DNA of 64,000 bases, from contig JAKUDP010000012.1 of the NCBI GenBank assembly GCA_022570795.1, positions 1,426,001-1,490,000 on the forward strand, read 5' to 3'. Made by a program: the position numbers and the translations under genes. The stretch comes from Sphaerulina vaccinii (Eukaryota > Ascomycota > Dothideomycetes > Mycosphaerellales > Mycosphaerellaceae). The notes under the pieces were generated by a model. It was not told where the DNA came from and searched no databases. It was given only the letters and a program-made list of their open reading frames with translations. This document shows, piece by piece, positions 19,227 through 29,139 of the stretch (its first letter is position 1; each line of letters begins with the position of its first letter).

Positions 19227-21479
19227 ATGCGCCGAACCGTGAAGCCTGATGAAGAGCTCGGAAAGCGCGACGATGACTTCAACTACCGCCCCAGACGATC
19301 GCAGTCGCAGTCGCCGTCGATGACAGCTGCCTTCCCATTCAAATGGCGCCGTCGACGAGTTCTAGTCGTGATCGGAGTGCTCTTCCTGATATATGTCGTC
19401 CATCTGTATGTTCCTGGAGAACGACAGACAGATAGCTTCAAGCCCAAGCCGGCGCGGACCTTCCAGGGCTACGACGCAGTGAGAGCAAAAGAGCCAAAAG
19501 GAGCGCCTCCTCGAGATCAGGATGCTGAGGAGGACGAGGATGCGAAGCATTACTACAATGGGGTGACCAAGTTTTACAAGCTGGGCGCGACGCTGCAGAA
19601 AGTCGGGAGGACAATGGGCACATATCAGCAGAATCGCAATGTGCTGTTTGCTGCAGCGTCTCTGAAGAGCGTCGCCAATCTCGTTCCTATGGCTTGTGAG
19701 ATGGCTAAGAACGATAAGAACTTTGCGCATTTCGCTGTGTTTGGGAGAAGCTCACTCTCGATCGAGGACATTCAAGAGCTGAATGGCATTGACAAGAGCT
19801 GTAGCATCTACTGGCACGATGCGCGCGGAGACTATGCTGAGTACAGCAGCGATGCACGAGTAGAGTCTGCTGTGCGAGGGGCCATGAAGCATATCCAGGA
19901 GTACATCCACCCACAGGTCATGATCATGGACGATAGCTCGAAGGAAGAGGCTTACTTTACGAAAGCGATGCGCATCAAAGCGAAGGACATGGGCAAGGCG
20001 TTGATAGAGGTTCCGCGTGGAAGATATGAAGAGTTTCTCTGGATCACCAAACTGGACGCTGGCAGTCTGGCACATTGGTTCAGCCCGACGATTGATATCG
20101 TCATCCAAGCACCTCGCGGCAGCTCTGGGCATTTGATACGTCTGCTGCAAAGCTTGTATAATGCAGACTACTCTGGCTTGAAGGTACCCAGACTCAACAT
20201 CGAGCTGCCTCCTGACATCGAGCCTGGACTTCAGAAGTGCTTGAGCGAGTTCTCGTGGCCTCCGAGGAGGGAATCGTCGCTACAACCAAATCTGCTCACA
20301 CTCCATCACCGCATTCCATCCGAGCGCATGAGCTCCGAGCAGGCCTCGCTACGATTCGTGGAGTCCTTCTACCCGACTCAGCCTAATGAGCATCACGTCT
20401 TGCTTTTATCGCCGCAAGTAGAAGTCAGTGCAATGTACTACCAGTACCTACAGTATGTGACGCTTGACTATAAGTACAACGCTTATGGCCTACCATCTGC
20501 AGAAGAGGTACTTGGGATCTCACTGGACGTGCCTCTGACAACCCTCAATGGGACGAGCGACTTCGTGCACCCAAAGGTCTCCGATATGACCTCTGGAAAG
20601 GTGAAGAACGATGATGAAGCTGAAGATCCATACCCATTCTTATACCGGGCGCCTTCGGCAAAGGCCACGCTAGTGTTCGGCGACAAATGGGCGGAGTTCC
20701 ACGACTTTCTTACGAATCGTCTTCAAGCATCGCATTCTGCGTTGGCGAAGAAGAGTCCGAAACTGGTATCCGAGACAGAGCCTGCGTGGCTAGAGTACTT
20801 ACTCGAGCTCATGAGTGCACGAAATCTGTTCGTGATGCATCCGGCCACCCCTCTCGTTACGATTCACAACGAGCTGGCGCAGATTCCCGAGGAGTATTTG
20901 CGACCAGTAGTAGATGGCAAGAAGTCATCATCAGCAAATTCAGCGCACCCCGAGGAGGAACCATTCATCTTATCAGCGGAAGCGCCAGCGTTGACAGATC
21001 ACGTCGAAGCTGATCCAGACAGTCATCGGGGCTCGCTGCATAACATGCTGCCATTCAATGGAGAGCTGCAAGACATATCACAACTACCAGTTGTGGGCGT
21101 CGACGGCAAGATCACCTCAGTGTATGACTTGAACGATCTAAAAGACGCGTATGTGAAGTACTTCCAGAAAGCCATTGGGGGTTGCTCAGCGGAACAAGCC
21201 AAGCGTCCGCGCAAGATCGAACCCATGAAGACGGAAGACCTATTCTGTTTGCCTGGGCAGGTGCTCAAGTACGCAGGCGATGAGCTTGGAGACTCCGATG
21301 AAGCTGAGAAGATCGCTTTGGCTATTGCTGGAAGTACTGATGATGTTGCGGACCACGAAGCGGAATTGGCTAAGACGAAAACGAAGACGAAGACTGGCAA
21401 AGCAGCTGAGATGAAGCAACCGGATATGGTGAAGTTGATAATTCCCGACAAGAAGGAAGAGAAACTAGAGGCGCCCTGA
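19227..21479 (+). CDS. Type II membrane glycosyltransferase-like protein
   Basis: This is a single exon of 750 residues. A short basic cytosolic N-terminus containing DEELGKRDDDF is followed by one hydrophobic segment (about residues 44-62, VLVVIGVLFLIYVVHLYV). A large lumenal domain comes next. The segments TIDIVIQAPRGSSGHLIRLLQSL and HHVLLLSPQVEVSAMYYQYL resemble fungal proteins usually annotated as glycosyltransferase 2 with a nucleotide-diphospho-sugar transferase fold. The C-terminal 150 residues are acidic and of low complexity, ending in Lys/Thr repeats. It is probably Golgi-located and modifies glycans. The donor and acceptor are not evident, and no clear DxD triplet was assigned. Confidence 0.7.
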   Translation: MRRTVKPDEELGKRDDDFNYRPRRSQSQSPSMTAAFPFKWRRRRVLVVIGVLFLIYVVHLYVPGERQTDSFKPKPARTFQGYDAVRAKEPKGAPPRDQDAEEDEDAKHYYNGVTKFYKLGATLQKVGRTMGTYQQNRNVLFAAASLKSVANLVPMACEMAKNDKNFAHFAVFGRSSLSIEDIQELNGIDKSCSIYWHDARGDYAEYSSDARVESAVRGAMKHIQEYIHPQVMIMDDSSKEEAYFTKAMRIKAKDMGKALIEVPRGRYEEFLWITKLDAGSLAHWFSPTIDIVIQAPRGSSGHLIRLLQSLYNADYSGLKVPRLNIELPPDIEPGLQKCLSEFSWPPRRESSLQPNLLTLHHRIPSERMSSEQASLRFVESFYPTQPNEHHVLLLSPQVEVSAMYYQYLQYVTLDYKYNAYGLPSAEEVLGISLDVPLTTLNGTSDFVHPKVSDMTSGKVKNDDEAEDPYPFLYRAPSAKATLVFGDKWAEFHDFLTNRLQASHSALAKKSPKLVSETEPAWLEYLLELMSARNLFVMHPATPLVTIHNELAQIPEEYLRPVVDGKKSSSANSAHPEEEPFILSAEAPALTDHVEADPDSHRGSLHNMLPFNGELQDISQLPVVGVDGKITSVYDLNDLKDAYVKYFQKAIGGCSAEQAKRPRKIEPMKTEDLFCLPGQVLKYAGDELGDSDEAEKIALAIAGSTDDVADHEAELAKTKTKTKTGKAAEMKQPDMVKLIIPDKKEEKLEAP

Positions 21480-21601
21480 ACGTCATGGGGTCGCACATTG
21501 AAGACAATAATGCCAATCCATTGATGTACAATACCTCAGCTCTGAAGAGCAATGTCATAGAAATAGAGACGAAACGCGCCGATGACTATGTTCTCCATCG
21601 G

Positions 21602-22704
21602 CTACACCCTTGCAGCTTCAGGTCTAGCCTCTTCAGCCTCTCTGACTTTCTCCCTCCCTGCATGACCACTATCATGAATCGGCTGATGTTCCTCCCAGAA
21701 CTTATTCAGTACCATACCCTTGGCAGACAAAATTCCATAGAAGTTGAATGGATCAACAATCGTAACAAGAAACGGCCTCTTGTCAGCTTTCGAGAATCCA
21801 GGACCCAATCTCTCAGTCCTCCCATCGACAGGATCCAAGAAGATCTTACTACTCCCAGGTAAATATCTTCCAGGATGAAAGATAGCCAATAAAATCACGA
21901 AAAGCGTGATGTTGGCGACTTCAAAGACCCAGAGGAACCATTCGTTCCTCGAAACAGGTCCGCAATATCCTTCATCCGGGGAGCAGGAAGCAGCTTCAAA
22001 TCCTTCTACTGTCCTCACAATACATCGAACCAAAATCATCGAACTCGTAACGTACAGAATATAGCACACTTTCCTCACATGTCCCGGACAAGCACCTCCC
22101 TTCTCCGCACGACGTTGAAAAGTAGCGACCAGAGACATAAAAGCCACTTCGACAAAACACTGTAAGATCAACGCGGATTTCAGGAGGTCCAGACCAGTTC
22201 TGCGTTGTGCTTCAGTGCGTCCTGAGCCTGCACTATTGCCTGCTCCAGATCCTGTGAGAGTTTCGACTACGGCGGAGAGGAAGATGAAAGTGCTGAAGAC
22301 GCGTCCGGGGTGGATTGGAGTGTAGTGTGGTAAGTAGGAGAGCAGGCGGGAGAGGATGAAGTATTCTGCTGCGGAGTATAATGGGGGGCCCATTAGGACA
22401 AGGACATATCTGTTTGAGCGTCAGCGTAAGTGCGGAAAGGAATAGTGATATGAACGACATACTGAGCGATGAAGAGTCCGATATTCTGTTGCTGATGGAC
22501 TGATATGCTACGTGCGATGAATCCAGCCACCCAGACACTTGTAGCCCATATCATGGTCGCTCCGAATTTCTTCCATTTGTATCTGAAGAATGACTGGTAG
22601 ATTTGATAGCAGCCTAGAGCTGTTAGGAGGATTGCGAAGACGATTGGTGCGGCTTTGTTGGGGTCGTATGGGTATAGGGACCAGTCTTCTAATGAGGTAG
22701 ACAT
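21602..22704 (-). CDS. RTA1-like 7-TM protein (lipid-translocating exporter family)
   Basis: The exons 22704-22463 and 22409-21602 join as FIAQYVLVLMGPPLYSAAEY and give 349 residues. Seven hydrophobic segments are visible. Signature elements of the RTA1 family are present: YDPNKAAPIVFAILL at the start, APPL/GPPLYSAAEY, FQRRAEKG, the MILVRCIVRTVEGFEAA segment and EWFLWVFEVANITLF. The family includes Rsb1 (long-chain base release) and Rta1 (7-aminocholesterol resistance), both plasma-membrane or ER proteins tied to lipid stress. The C-terminal tail is charged. The specific substrate cannot be told. Confidence 0.88.
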
Positions 22705-23542
22705 GGCTCGTGTTTAGTCTCGAGTAAGGATGAAGTGGAAGCGTGGAAGGTTTTGCATGACAGCGAGGACTTCAGAACAAAGGTAGCCACATACTTATTC
22801 TTACGCGATCGTGAGAGACATGGCGTCCTAGAGCTTAGCGATGTTGATTCTGACAGCTGGGCTGTGCTTCGTCCGATCACTACTGGTATTGGTTGCACAA
22901 ATACTTGATTGGGCAACCGTTTCATTCTTCGAGCTTGTCAGGCAAACGACAGGTGCGCTTGGCGAAGTCGTAGGAATGTACCGTCGCGAGTGTATACTGT
23001 ACTGCCACTTCAGCTCGCATTCGCAACTGCGAGTCATCCTGATGATCTAAGTGATTCAACGTGGGAAGCACAAGAGTACGCCATGCTCGGCTATGTGAGG
23101 TTTTGTATGAATCTTCATCGCTTGAGGTCTGGTATACATAGTGCTTGGTTTCTGCATGTCGGCCTGATGGCAAGCACTTAGATTCGACTTCATACTGGAT
23201 CCCATAGATGAAGAATTCGGAGGGAGACGTGACATCCTTTCTCGACATCGACATCGAACACGATATTAAAGCACGCATCTCGGCAACTATGGCCTTAGAA
23301 ACCTGGGAACTTGATGTTGTTTCATGCTCATGTTGATGTTCGCACAGCAAGCTGGAAGAGAAGAAGTGTCACAAGCTGGAAATGCCAAGTGTCTCGGCCA
23401 AGGATCGAACGACTTCATCCTTCGTTCGAGACCTCGGTCTTTGTAATCTATTGCTTGTTGTTCTTCACCTCGCGGCCAAGATCATGGCTGCCTGTTATCA
23501 TAATCCTCATGGCAGCCCTGCGGTACATCCATCCACTCCTTC
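22705..23542. other. Intergenic (RTA1-like / NTF2-like)
   Basis: This 840-bp divergent region has only short open frames. The largest is 22922-23350 on the minus strand, without a recognisable domain. No repeat or RNA gene is seen. It probably carries both promoters. Confidence 0.5.
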
Positions 23543-24091
23543 ATGCCTGCCCTATACACACCTCCCGTGAGCGAAAAGCCTCAGCCTGAGACGACAGCAC
23601 AGCTGATCGAGCGCCTCTCTTCCAACTTCGTGACCACGATCAATGACCGTGATTTCGACTTCTCCAGCCCAGATGCTCAAGAGTTGATGGGCCATATCTC
23701 GTCAGACTGGCGTGCGCAGTTGCAATCCTTTACAGATGGGAATGCGTCTCACTCCCTTGAAGAGCAGATCGTGATATGGCGAAGAAGAGTGAAAGAGCAT
23801 CCTGATACGGAGTATGGGATAGACTCCGTCTTCTCAGGTGTCAATGAGCATGCGGGTACGGCGATTGTATATGTCAACATGTACGTGGCCGGCATCGCTG
23901 AGGCACGGTTGTACAATATGAATCAATGCACGTGGAAGAGGAACAGTGAAGGAAAGTGGATGTGGTTAGGTACTCAAGGTGAGTAAGGCGGGAAGTTGGT
24001 AGAGTTTGGGTATTGTGCATTCGCTGACTGGCCGCGCTTTGCTTCAGGTATCAGAGCTAACCCTATGGCCAGTGGAGGTCTGGTGGCTTGA
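23543..24091 (+). CDS. Small NTF2/SnoaL-like hypothetical protein
   Basis: The exons 23543-23978 and 24048-24091 give 159 residues. The second exon adds IRANPMASGGLVA after LGTQG, with a GTGAGT donor and a TTCAG acceptor. The composition and order of segments (helical N-terminus with LIERLSSNFVTTIND, then EYGIDSVFSGVNEHAGTAIVYVNMYV and a final strand WKRNSEGKWMWLGTQG) suggest the alpha+beta cone of NTF2/SnoaL-like proteins. No catalytic residue can be named. Function is unknown. There is no signal peptide. The start is the first ATG in frame. Confidence 0.65.
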
Positions 24092-25828
24092 GATCTGCTG
24101 TATGCTGCAGAAATGCCATCATGCTGGACAATTTTCAGATGCAGAGATTTGCACCAGGGGAAGAGCGGGAACCATGAGGTTGCGGAAAATGCGAAGAGGT
24201 GGCACTCTGATGCACAGCACGGCCTTTGTGTTACTGGCTGCCTGATCACCAATACCGGCCGAAATGCTCCTGCAGGGTGTGCCGCGTGAAATCTGCTGCT
24301 CCCACGGCGCAGAGACCAATTCACACTGGGGAATACAACAGAATAGTCGTGGCATCGCTCCGAAAGTCGATACTTCTTGCCTGTCTCGCATGGCGGGATA
24401 TTGTTCAGCACGGTAATTGTGGCAACCTGCGAGAGCACCCAGTCCGCTCGCTCTCCAAGCTGCGGTCCTGGAAGTCGGCCAAGGTGGTTCCTGGAACTGG
24501 ATGATCTGGTTTCGTACGTCGTAAACGCCGTGGGTCGCCATGTTGGCGAGGAGCTGGCAGACGCGTCCTGGGCAGTGCTCGTTGCGTGTTGACGATGGCG
24601 GTATCAGTGAGAGCTGATGTTGTTGTCTCTACTCAATTCGAAGGTCGTGGCCAAAGCTCAAGCACTGGAGCTACATATTTCGAAAATGCAGCGTCATTTT
24701 CGTCAACGACCAAAGATCCATCCAATGGCGCAGTCGAGAATTGTTAGGACCATTCGGAGATCTTTGCGAGACTAACGATTCGAAAGGGTTAACCAATCCC
24801 AAAGAAGACGCCGCTGAACACACGATCATGCTCTCTTCTTTTGCACTTTTGGTGCAACTTTTGCTTACTTGACTAACTGAGAGCGGATTAGGGTTCGAGT
24901 CTCATCGAATGCTTCACTTTTGCTTTTTTGTTTGGTGTTTTCGACGGCTGCGCGATCGACCGGAGAGCACATGATGCAAAGGGATCACGGATACAGGAGG
25001 AGAATATGGGTGCAGAATAAGAAACTTGCATTGTCTTTGCCTATCTACTGCCAGCTTCCCAAACCTCAGTCAAGATCATGTTCCACCTCGCGGAATTTCA
25101 GTGCTAGATTCGGTGTCAAACAGGCTGCGGAGTTACACTCCGACCCTCATCGTGGAGTTTTGTAATGGCCTCAAAGGTACGTTTCGACTTCATGTTGGAG
25201 CTACTGCGACCATGTCTTAAGATCACGATCACCGAAACCGTTGGGAGCCATAACGGCCTCAAGGCACGTTCTGGTCCGTATATCGAGGCTGCGACAACGG
25301 CTTAAGCATACTATCGCTAGGCTGTGATGAAGGCTTAAGAGCATCATCGCCATCATGGTGTACGAATCGGTGAAGGCACCTGCAAGAAGACCCGGACATA
25401 ATCTGATCAGATCTGGAAACAGGCAGTCAGCTTCTCTGGGTTTTAAGGCTGGTGTGTATGCTCGGGATGACTGCAGATGTCTGTCTTTGGTCCGACAAAG
25501 CTGTAAACGACTTTGCGTCAGATGAAGCCGAATCCTCATGCCTCACGCGCCGGAACCCCTGGAAGTGCTTCTTCGCTTGGGCGCTCCGTCTGCATCTGGT
25601 CGTAGCGATCAGGCTGAAAGTAGAACCAGATACCATGCATACGGTCATACACCTCCAACCAGCCATCTGGCAATGGAGGCCGCAGGTTGGTGTTTGGTGC
25701 AAACGGAAAGACTTTTCTCGAATGTTTAAACGAGACGAAGCAATTCTCGCGCCAAGGAACGCTTGGTTTACCAACTGATTTTCTCTCCTCACTCGACACC
25801 AACACCACCAACAGAACAACAATCGAAC
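24092..25828. other. Gene-poor region upstream of the RGG protein
   Basis: This 1.7-kb stretch has no convincing gene. A TGGCCTCAAAGGTACGTT-like sequence near 25167 is echoed by CGGCCTCAAGGCACGTTC near 25254. A minus-strand frame at 25578-25673 encodes a WW-like segment (see findings). A GGGTTCGAGTCTC near 24891 resembles a Pol III B box but lacks a tRNA context. Confidence 0.5.
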
Positions 25829-26878
25829 ATGGCGAACGCACAGAGCCGACCGCAATGCCAACGATGCACGCAGCTGATGCTGAAATGCAACATTGATACT
25901 GACACATACATTCTTACTGATAAAGCGACCTGGTGCAGCGGGTGCCAAAAAGCGGGCAAAGAGTGCTGCAGGCGCGGCGGGAATACAAAGACCTCACAGG
26001 AAGAGCGTACGGAGGCTTTCCGAAGGAACGACAACCGTCGAGCACTGTTACAAAGAGGCCACCGTGGAGGCTCCCAAGGCGGCTTTCGCGGTGGTGGCAA
26101 CTACGGCGGCCACATGGATCTCACTCATCAAGGCTATCCGCCTCAGGCTCAGAGACCCAACATGAATGCCTGGCGTGCAGAAGAGGAGCGCACCGATAAG
26201 GCAATTAGAACAGCCTTGCGCATTCGAGATCTCGAAGGACAAGTTTCACAACGGGACCAGCAACTTGCACAGCGCGACCAGCAACTTGCACAGCGCGACC
26301 AGCAACTTGCAAAGCGCGACCAGCAACTTGCTCACAGCCATCAGCGAATAGCCGACCTGGCGCGACAGCTGAGGGAGCGAGATGGAGCGCAGCCTGCAAA
26401 CAGCAATCCATGGGATGCTGGGTTTGATGCTGGCACTAAGCGTAAGCGCGATCTTGACGATGATCTGTCGCACGTGAAGGATGAGGCCGCAGAACGCCAA
26501 GGACATGCTCCGATCAAGAAAGAAGACTGCGAAAGTCCATACAACGAAGAGCCTGGGGGCCCAACACAGGAACACAGCAGCCGATATTCTGGTCCAGGTC
26601 CTCGGTCCATGGTCGACAGCGTTGGGATCGGAAATGCTGGGCGTGGTCTGTATGCTGGGCTCGGCGGTGCTGCAATCGACGTTGCTGGGCGTGGTAGGAA
26701 CGCTGGGCGTGATGAATATGACGGGAGTCATGGTGATGCAGCAGAGCGTCCTACCGCACAGCCTGAACGGGGCCCATCTCGTGGTAGCGCCGTCCCACGT
26801 GGACCACGTGGTGGACGTGGTGGCAGAGGTAGAGGCTTTCACCGAATGCGAGGTGATCGTGGCGGCCGGGGGATCTGA
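25829..26878 (+). CDS. Cys-cluster, coiled-coil, RGG-tail protein
   Basis: This is a single exon of 349 residues from the ATG at 25829. Residues about 10-47 contain six cysteines spaced C-x2-C-x6-C-x15-C-x2-C-x6-C, the pattern of a Zn2Cys6 binuclear cluster but with an unusually long middle loop. A Gly/Arg-rich patch follows (about 70-95). Next comes a coiled coil made of four near-identical QRDQQLA heptads (about 140-168), encoded by a 21-bp DNA repeat. After an acidic, KRKR-containing region the C-terminus is rich in RGG/GRG (RGPRGGRGGRGRGFHRMRG). RGG tails usually bind RNA or act in condensates; the cluster suggests DNA binding. The combination is unusual and its function is unknown. No neighbouring gene hints at a pathway. 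Confidence 0.7.
   Translation: MANAQSRPQCQRCTQLMLKCNIDTDTYILTDKATWCSGCQKAGKECCRRGGNTKTSQEERTEAFRRNDNRRALLQRGHRGGSQGGFRGGGNYGGHMDLTHQGYPPQAQRPNMNAWRAEEERTDKAIRTALRIRDLEGQVSQRDQQLAQRDQQLAQRDQQLAKRDQQLAHSHQRIADLARQLRERDGAQPANSNPWDAGFDAGTKRKRDLDDDLSHVKDEAAERQGHAPIKKEDCESPYNEEPGGPTQEHSSRYSGPGPRSMVDSVGIGNAGRGLYAGLGGAAIDVAGRGRNAGRDEYDGSHGDAAERPTAQPERGPSRGSAVPRGPRGGRGGRGRGFHRMRGDRGGRGI
26250..26332 (+). repeat. 21-bp coding tandem repeat, about four copies
   Basis: The unit CAGCGCGACCAGCAACTTGCA is repeated with few changes and encodes the heptad QRDQQLA. Copy-number change would keep frame and only lengthen the coiled coil. Confidence 0.85.
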
Positions 26879-27692
26879 AATTGGGATCGAGCGGGACTGG
26901 AAGACACATCTTCCCGACAATGCTACGGAGTGATCTTCGCATTGCTTTCAGCAGCGATGGTGCTTGAGTCGTCTTGACGTTGGTCCTTTGGCCATGGTCG
27001 CCGACACTCGCCATATTATCTTGACGATGGTCCGAAAGACGATAGCCTCGAGACGGTGGGCACCATATTATCTTGATGAGTGGTGGCACTCGTGTCATCT
27101 TGACGAGCAGAGGGCATAGCTTGCTATGTCGTGGAGAGGAAGGGCATGGCTTGCTGTGCTGTTCGGAGATGTTGAAGGGCATGGCTTGCTGTGCTGTTCG
27201 GAGGTGTTGAAGGGCATGGCTTGCTGTGCTGTTCGGAGAGTGATGAAGGACATAGCTTGCTATGTTGTTCGGAGAGGAAGGGCATGGCTTGCTGTGCTGT
27301 TCGGAGAGGATACAGAGGAGGCTGCTGAGCTTGATTCGCTTGGTGCCAAATTCATCGTCAAGCCAGAGCAGAACAGGTGGCGTGGCATGGTCCAATATCC
27401 GGAGCTCTTGCAGGGAAAAGAGCATTCTGCCTGGTATCAGAACTATTACTGGTATATCTTTGAGGGCAAAATGTCTGATACCATTGCGGACAGCGGCGAT
27501 GACCTCGATGCTAAGTCTAATTCGGAGAAAACAATGATCTGTAGTTCTAGACCAAAGCTAACACGAAGTGAAAATGTGCATTCCACATACCAATCACGAT
27601 CTCCTTGCGCGATAACGATACAACGCGATTGCGCGTCCTCGACATGAACACTTCGACCTCTCGCGAAGCAAATTCTCAACATCTTCGCAACG
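26879..27692. other. Repeat-rich intergenic region
   Basis: Downstream of the RGG gene lie four degenerate copies of an ATCTTGACGATGG-like motif (26972-27108), then the hairpin minisatellite at 27111-27309. A plus-strand frame follows (about 27311-27647). It encodes protein-like sequence (KFIVKPEQNRWRGMVQYPEL) but has no start of its own outside the repeats. Confidence 0.55.
27111..27309 (+). repeat. 30-36 bp minisatellite, six units with inverted-repeat core
   Basis: The core GGCATGGCTTGCTGTGCTGTTCGG begins at about 27113, 27143, 27178, 27213, 27249 and 27281. The first and fifth copies read CATAGCTTGCTATG, a perfect 6-bp inverted repeat. The others read CATGGCTTGCTGTG, in which G-U pairs could keep the hairpin in RNA. 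The differences are TG to TA changes. Confidence 0.85.
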
Positions 27693-29081
27693 ATGTCTTC
27701 TTTCTACACAACAAAATCTCTCGGCAAAGAATGGTTCCCCTCTCCAGCCCGCGGGACTCGCTTCGCCAGCGAAGGCGGACGCTATGGAACATGGCCACCT
27801 CTCGACAACCCGAAGCTGAGATCTCCGACCACATATGCAGAGCCGCACACATGGAGCAGTAACACACCTTCATGGCGGAAATGGAGCAAATTCCACGAAC
27901 GAATCCTCCTCTCCATCGCCATGATATTTCTCTTCTGGACTTTCCACGGCCACCTCCAACAACGAATCGAGAACTTCGGATACAATCTCCACTACATGCT
28001 CGATACCTCCTCTTCACAGTCAGCGGATGTAGGAGTAATAGATCCAGCCTGGTCTCAATACGCCTACAGTTTTTACGCCCACGACTCCATATCCCTCTGT
28101 TCAGCTCTAACAGCCCTCCAATCCCTCCACCGCTTAAACTCAAAAGCTACTCGTCTGCTCTCCTTTCCATCTATTTGGAACTCGGAAGCGCCACTACAAG
28201 ACGACGTTGCCAGACTACTCAAACGTGCGGAGAAAGAATATCGAGCTAGTTTACAACCTGTCCCCACGGCGATAGGTCCTCAAGCGTTGAGTGCAGAATA
28301 TGGCAAACTCCTGATCTTCAATCAAACGCAGTTTAGTAGGGTTCTGTATGTCGATACTACAGCGAGTAGTATTTTGAAGCCCATGGATGAGATGTTTCAG
28401 TTTAGTGAAGCTGACGTCGCGATGCCGAGGGCTTATTGGAATTCTAATGGAAATGAGAATCAGCTTTCTGATCTTTTGATTCTGGTTCAGCCGGATCCTT
28501 TGGTCTTCGAAAGACTTGCTGCGAGATTCTTCGATGATAGTCAAACGAGTGATATGCATGTTTCACAGGAAGAAGAAGAAGGACCGAGTTTCATGGCTAC
28601 GCTGAATAAACTGTTCGATGAAGCGACTTTTTTGCCTCATAGGAATTTCTTGTTGCGAGCGAGTGAGTTTAGCAAACGACAGGATGAACACGCTGGATAT
28701 CTGGGAGAAGACGAGGTTTGGGATGCGGGACAGGTGATCGAGGATGCGAATTTTGTGGTGTTCGATGACGCGAAACAGCAGCAGAGGCCAGATTGTGCTG
28801 GGAATAGTGGGCAAACACGGACGTCTGGTGGTGTGGCCAGTTGTGTTGAGCGGGAGATCTGGGAGTGGTTGGTGAGAGACCGAAAGGATAGAAGGATGGC
28901 TGTTTGCGGACCACATTTCGCGGAGTTGACGCAGGACGAGCTAGAGACTTCGGCTATCGTGGGCGAGGCTCAGAAGGAGGTTGATGATATGAGCCATGCT
29001 GAGATGCTGAGGAAGATTAGTGCTGACCAGGAGGAGACTGCGAGGTTGTTAGAGCAGGATATGCCAGAGGTGCAGAAGTGA
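27693..29081 (+). CDS. GT8-like type II membrane glycosyltransferase (Gnt1-like)
   Basis: This is a single exon of 462 residues. A cytosolic stretch with a Trp/Pro-rich start is followed by one hydrophobic segment (about residues 71-88, ILLSIAMIFLFWTFHGHL). A lumenal domain follows with FSRVLYVDTTASSILKPMDEMF and VAMPRAYWNSNGNENQLSDLLILVQP. That order is typical of fungal GT8 proteins related to Gnt1, a Golgi N-acetylglucosaminyltransferase. The metal-binding DxD triplet expected after RVLY reads D-T-T here, so activity may be altered. The C-terminus includes VCGPHFAELTQDEL. The gene converges on POL32 with a 58-bp gap, so the 3' UTRs probably overlap. Confidence 0.72.
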   Translation: MSSFYTTKSLGKEWFPSPARGTRFASEGGRYGTWPPLDNPKLRSPTTYAEPHTWSSNTPSWRKWSKFHERILLSIAMIFLFWTFHGHLQQRIENFGYNLHYMLDTSSSQSADVGVIDPAWSQYAYSFYAHDSISLCSALTALQSLHRLNSKATRLLSFPSIWNSEAPLQDDVARLLKRAEKEYRASLQPVPTAIGPQALSAEYGKLLIFNQTQFSRVLYVDTTASSILKPMDEMFQFSEADVAMPRAYWNSNGNENQLSDLLILVQPDPLVFERLAARFFDDSQTSDMHVSQEEEEGPSFMATLNKLFDEATFLPHRNFLLRASEFSKRQDEHAGYLGEDEVWDAGQVIEDANFVVFDDAKQQQRPDCAGNSGQTRTSGGVASCVEREIWEWLVRDRKDRRMAVCGPHFAELTQDELETSAIVGEAQKEVDDMSHAEMLRKISADQEETARLLEQDMPEVQK

Positions 29082-29139
29082 GGAGTAATCTGTGATACTG
29101 TTATGTAGTTGACCAGTATGTTCGAAGGACGTGTGCACT

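Noticed and set aside
22922..23350. 142-codon minus-strand frame upstream of the NTF2-like gene
   Set aside because: No motif and no clear start context; part of a divergent promoter region.
24840..24925. GGGTTCGAGTCTC as a possible tRNA gene
   Set aside because: No cloverleaf can be drawn; an acceptor stem and a proper A box are missing.
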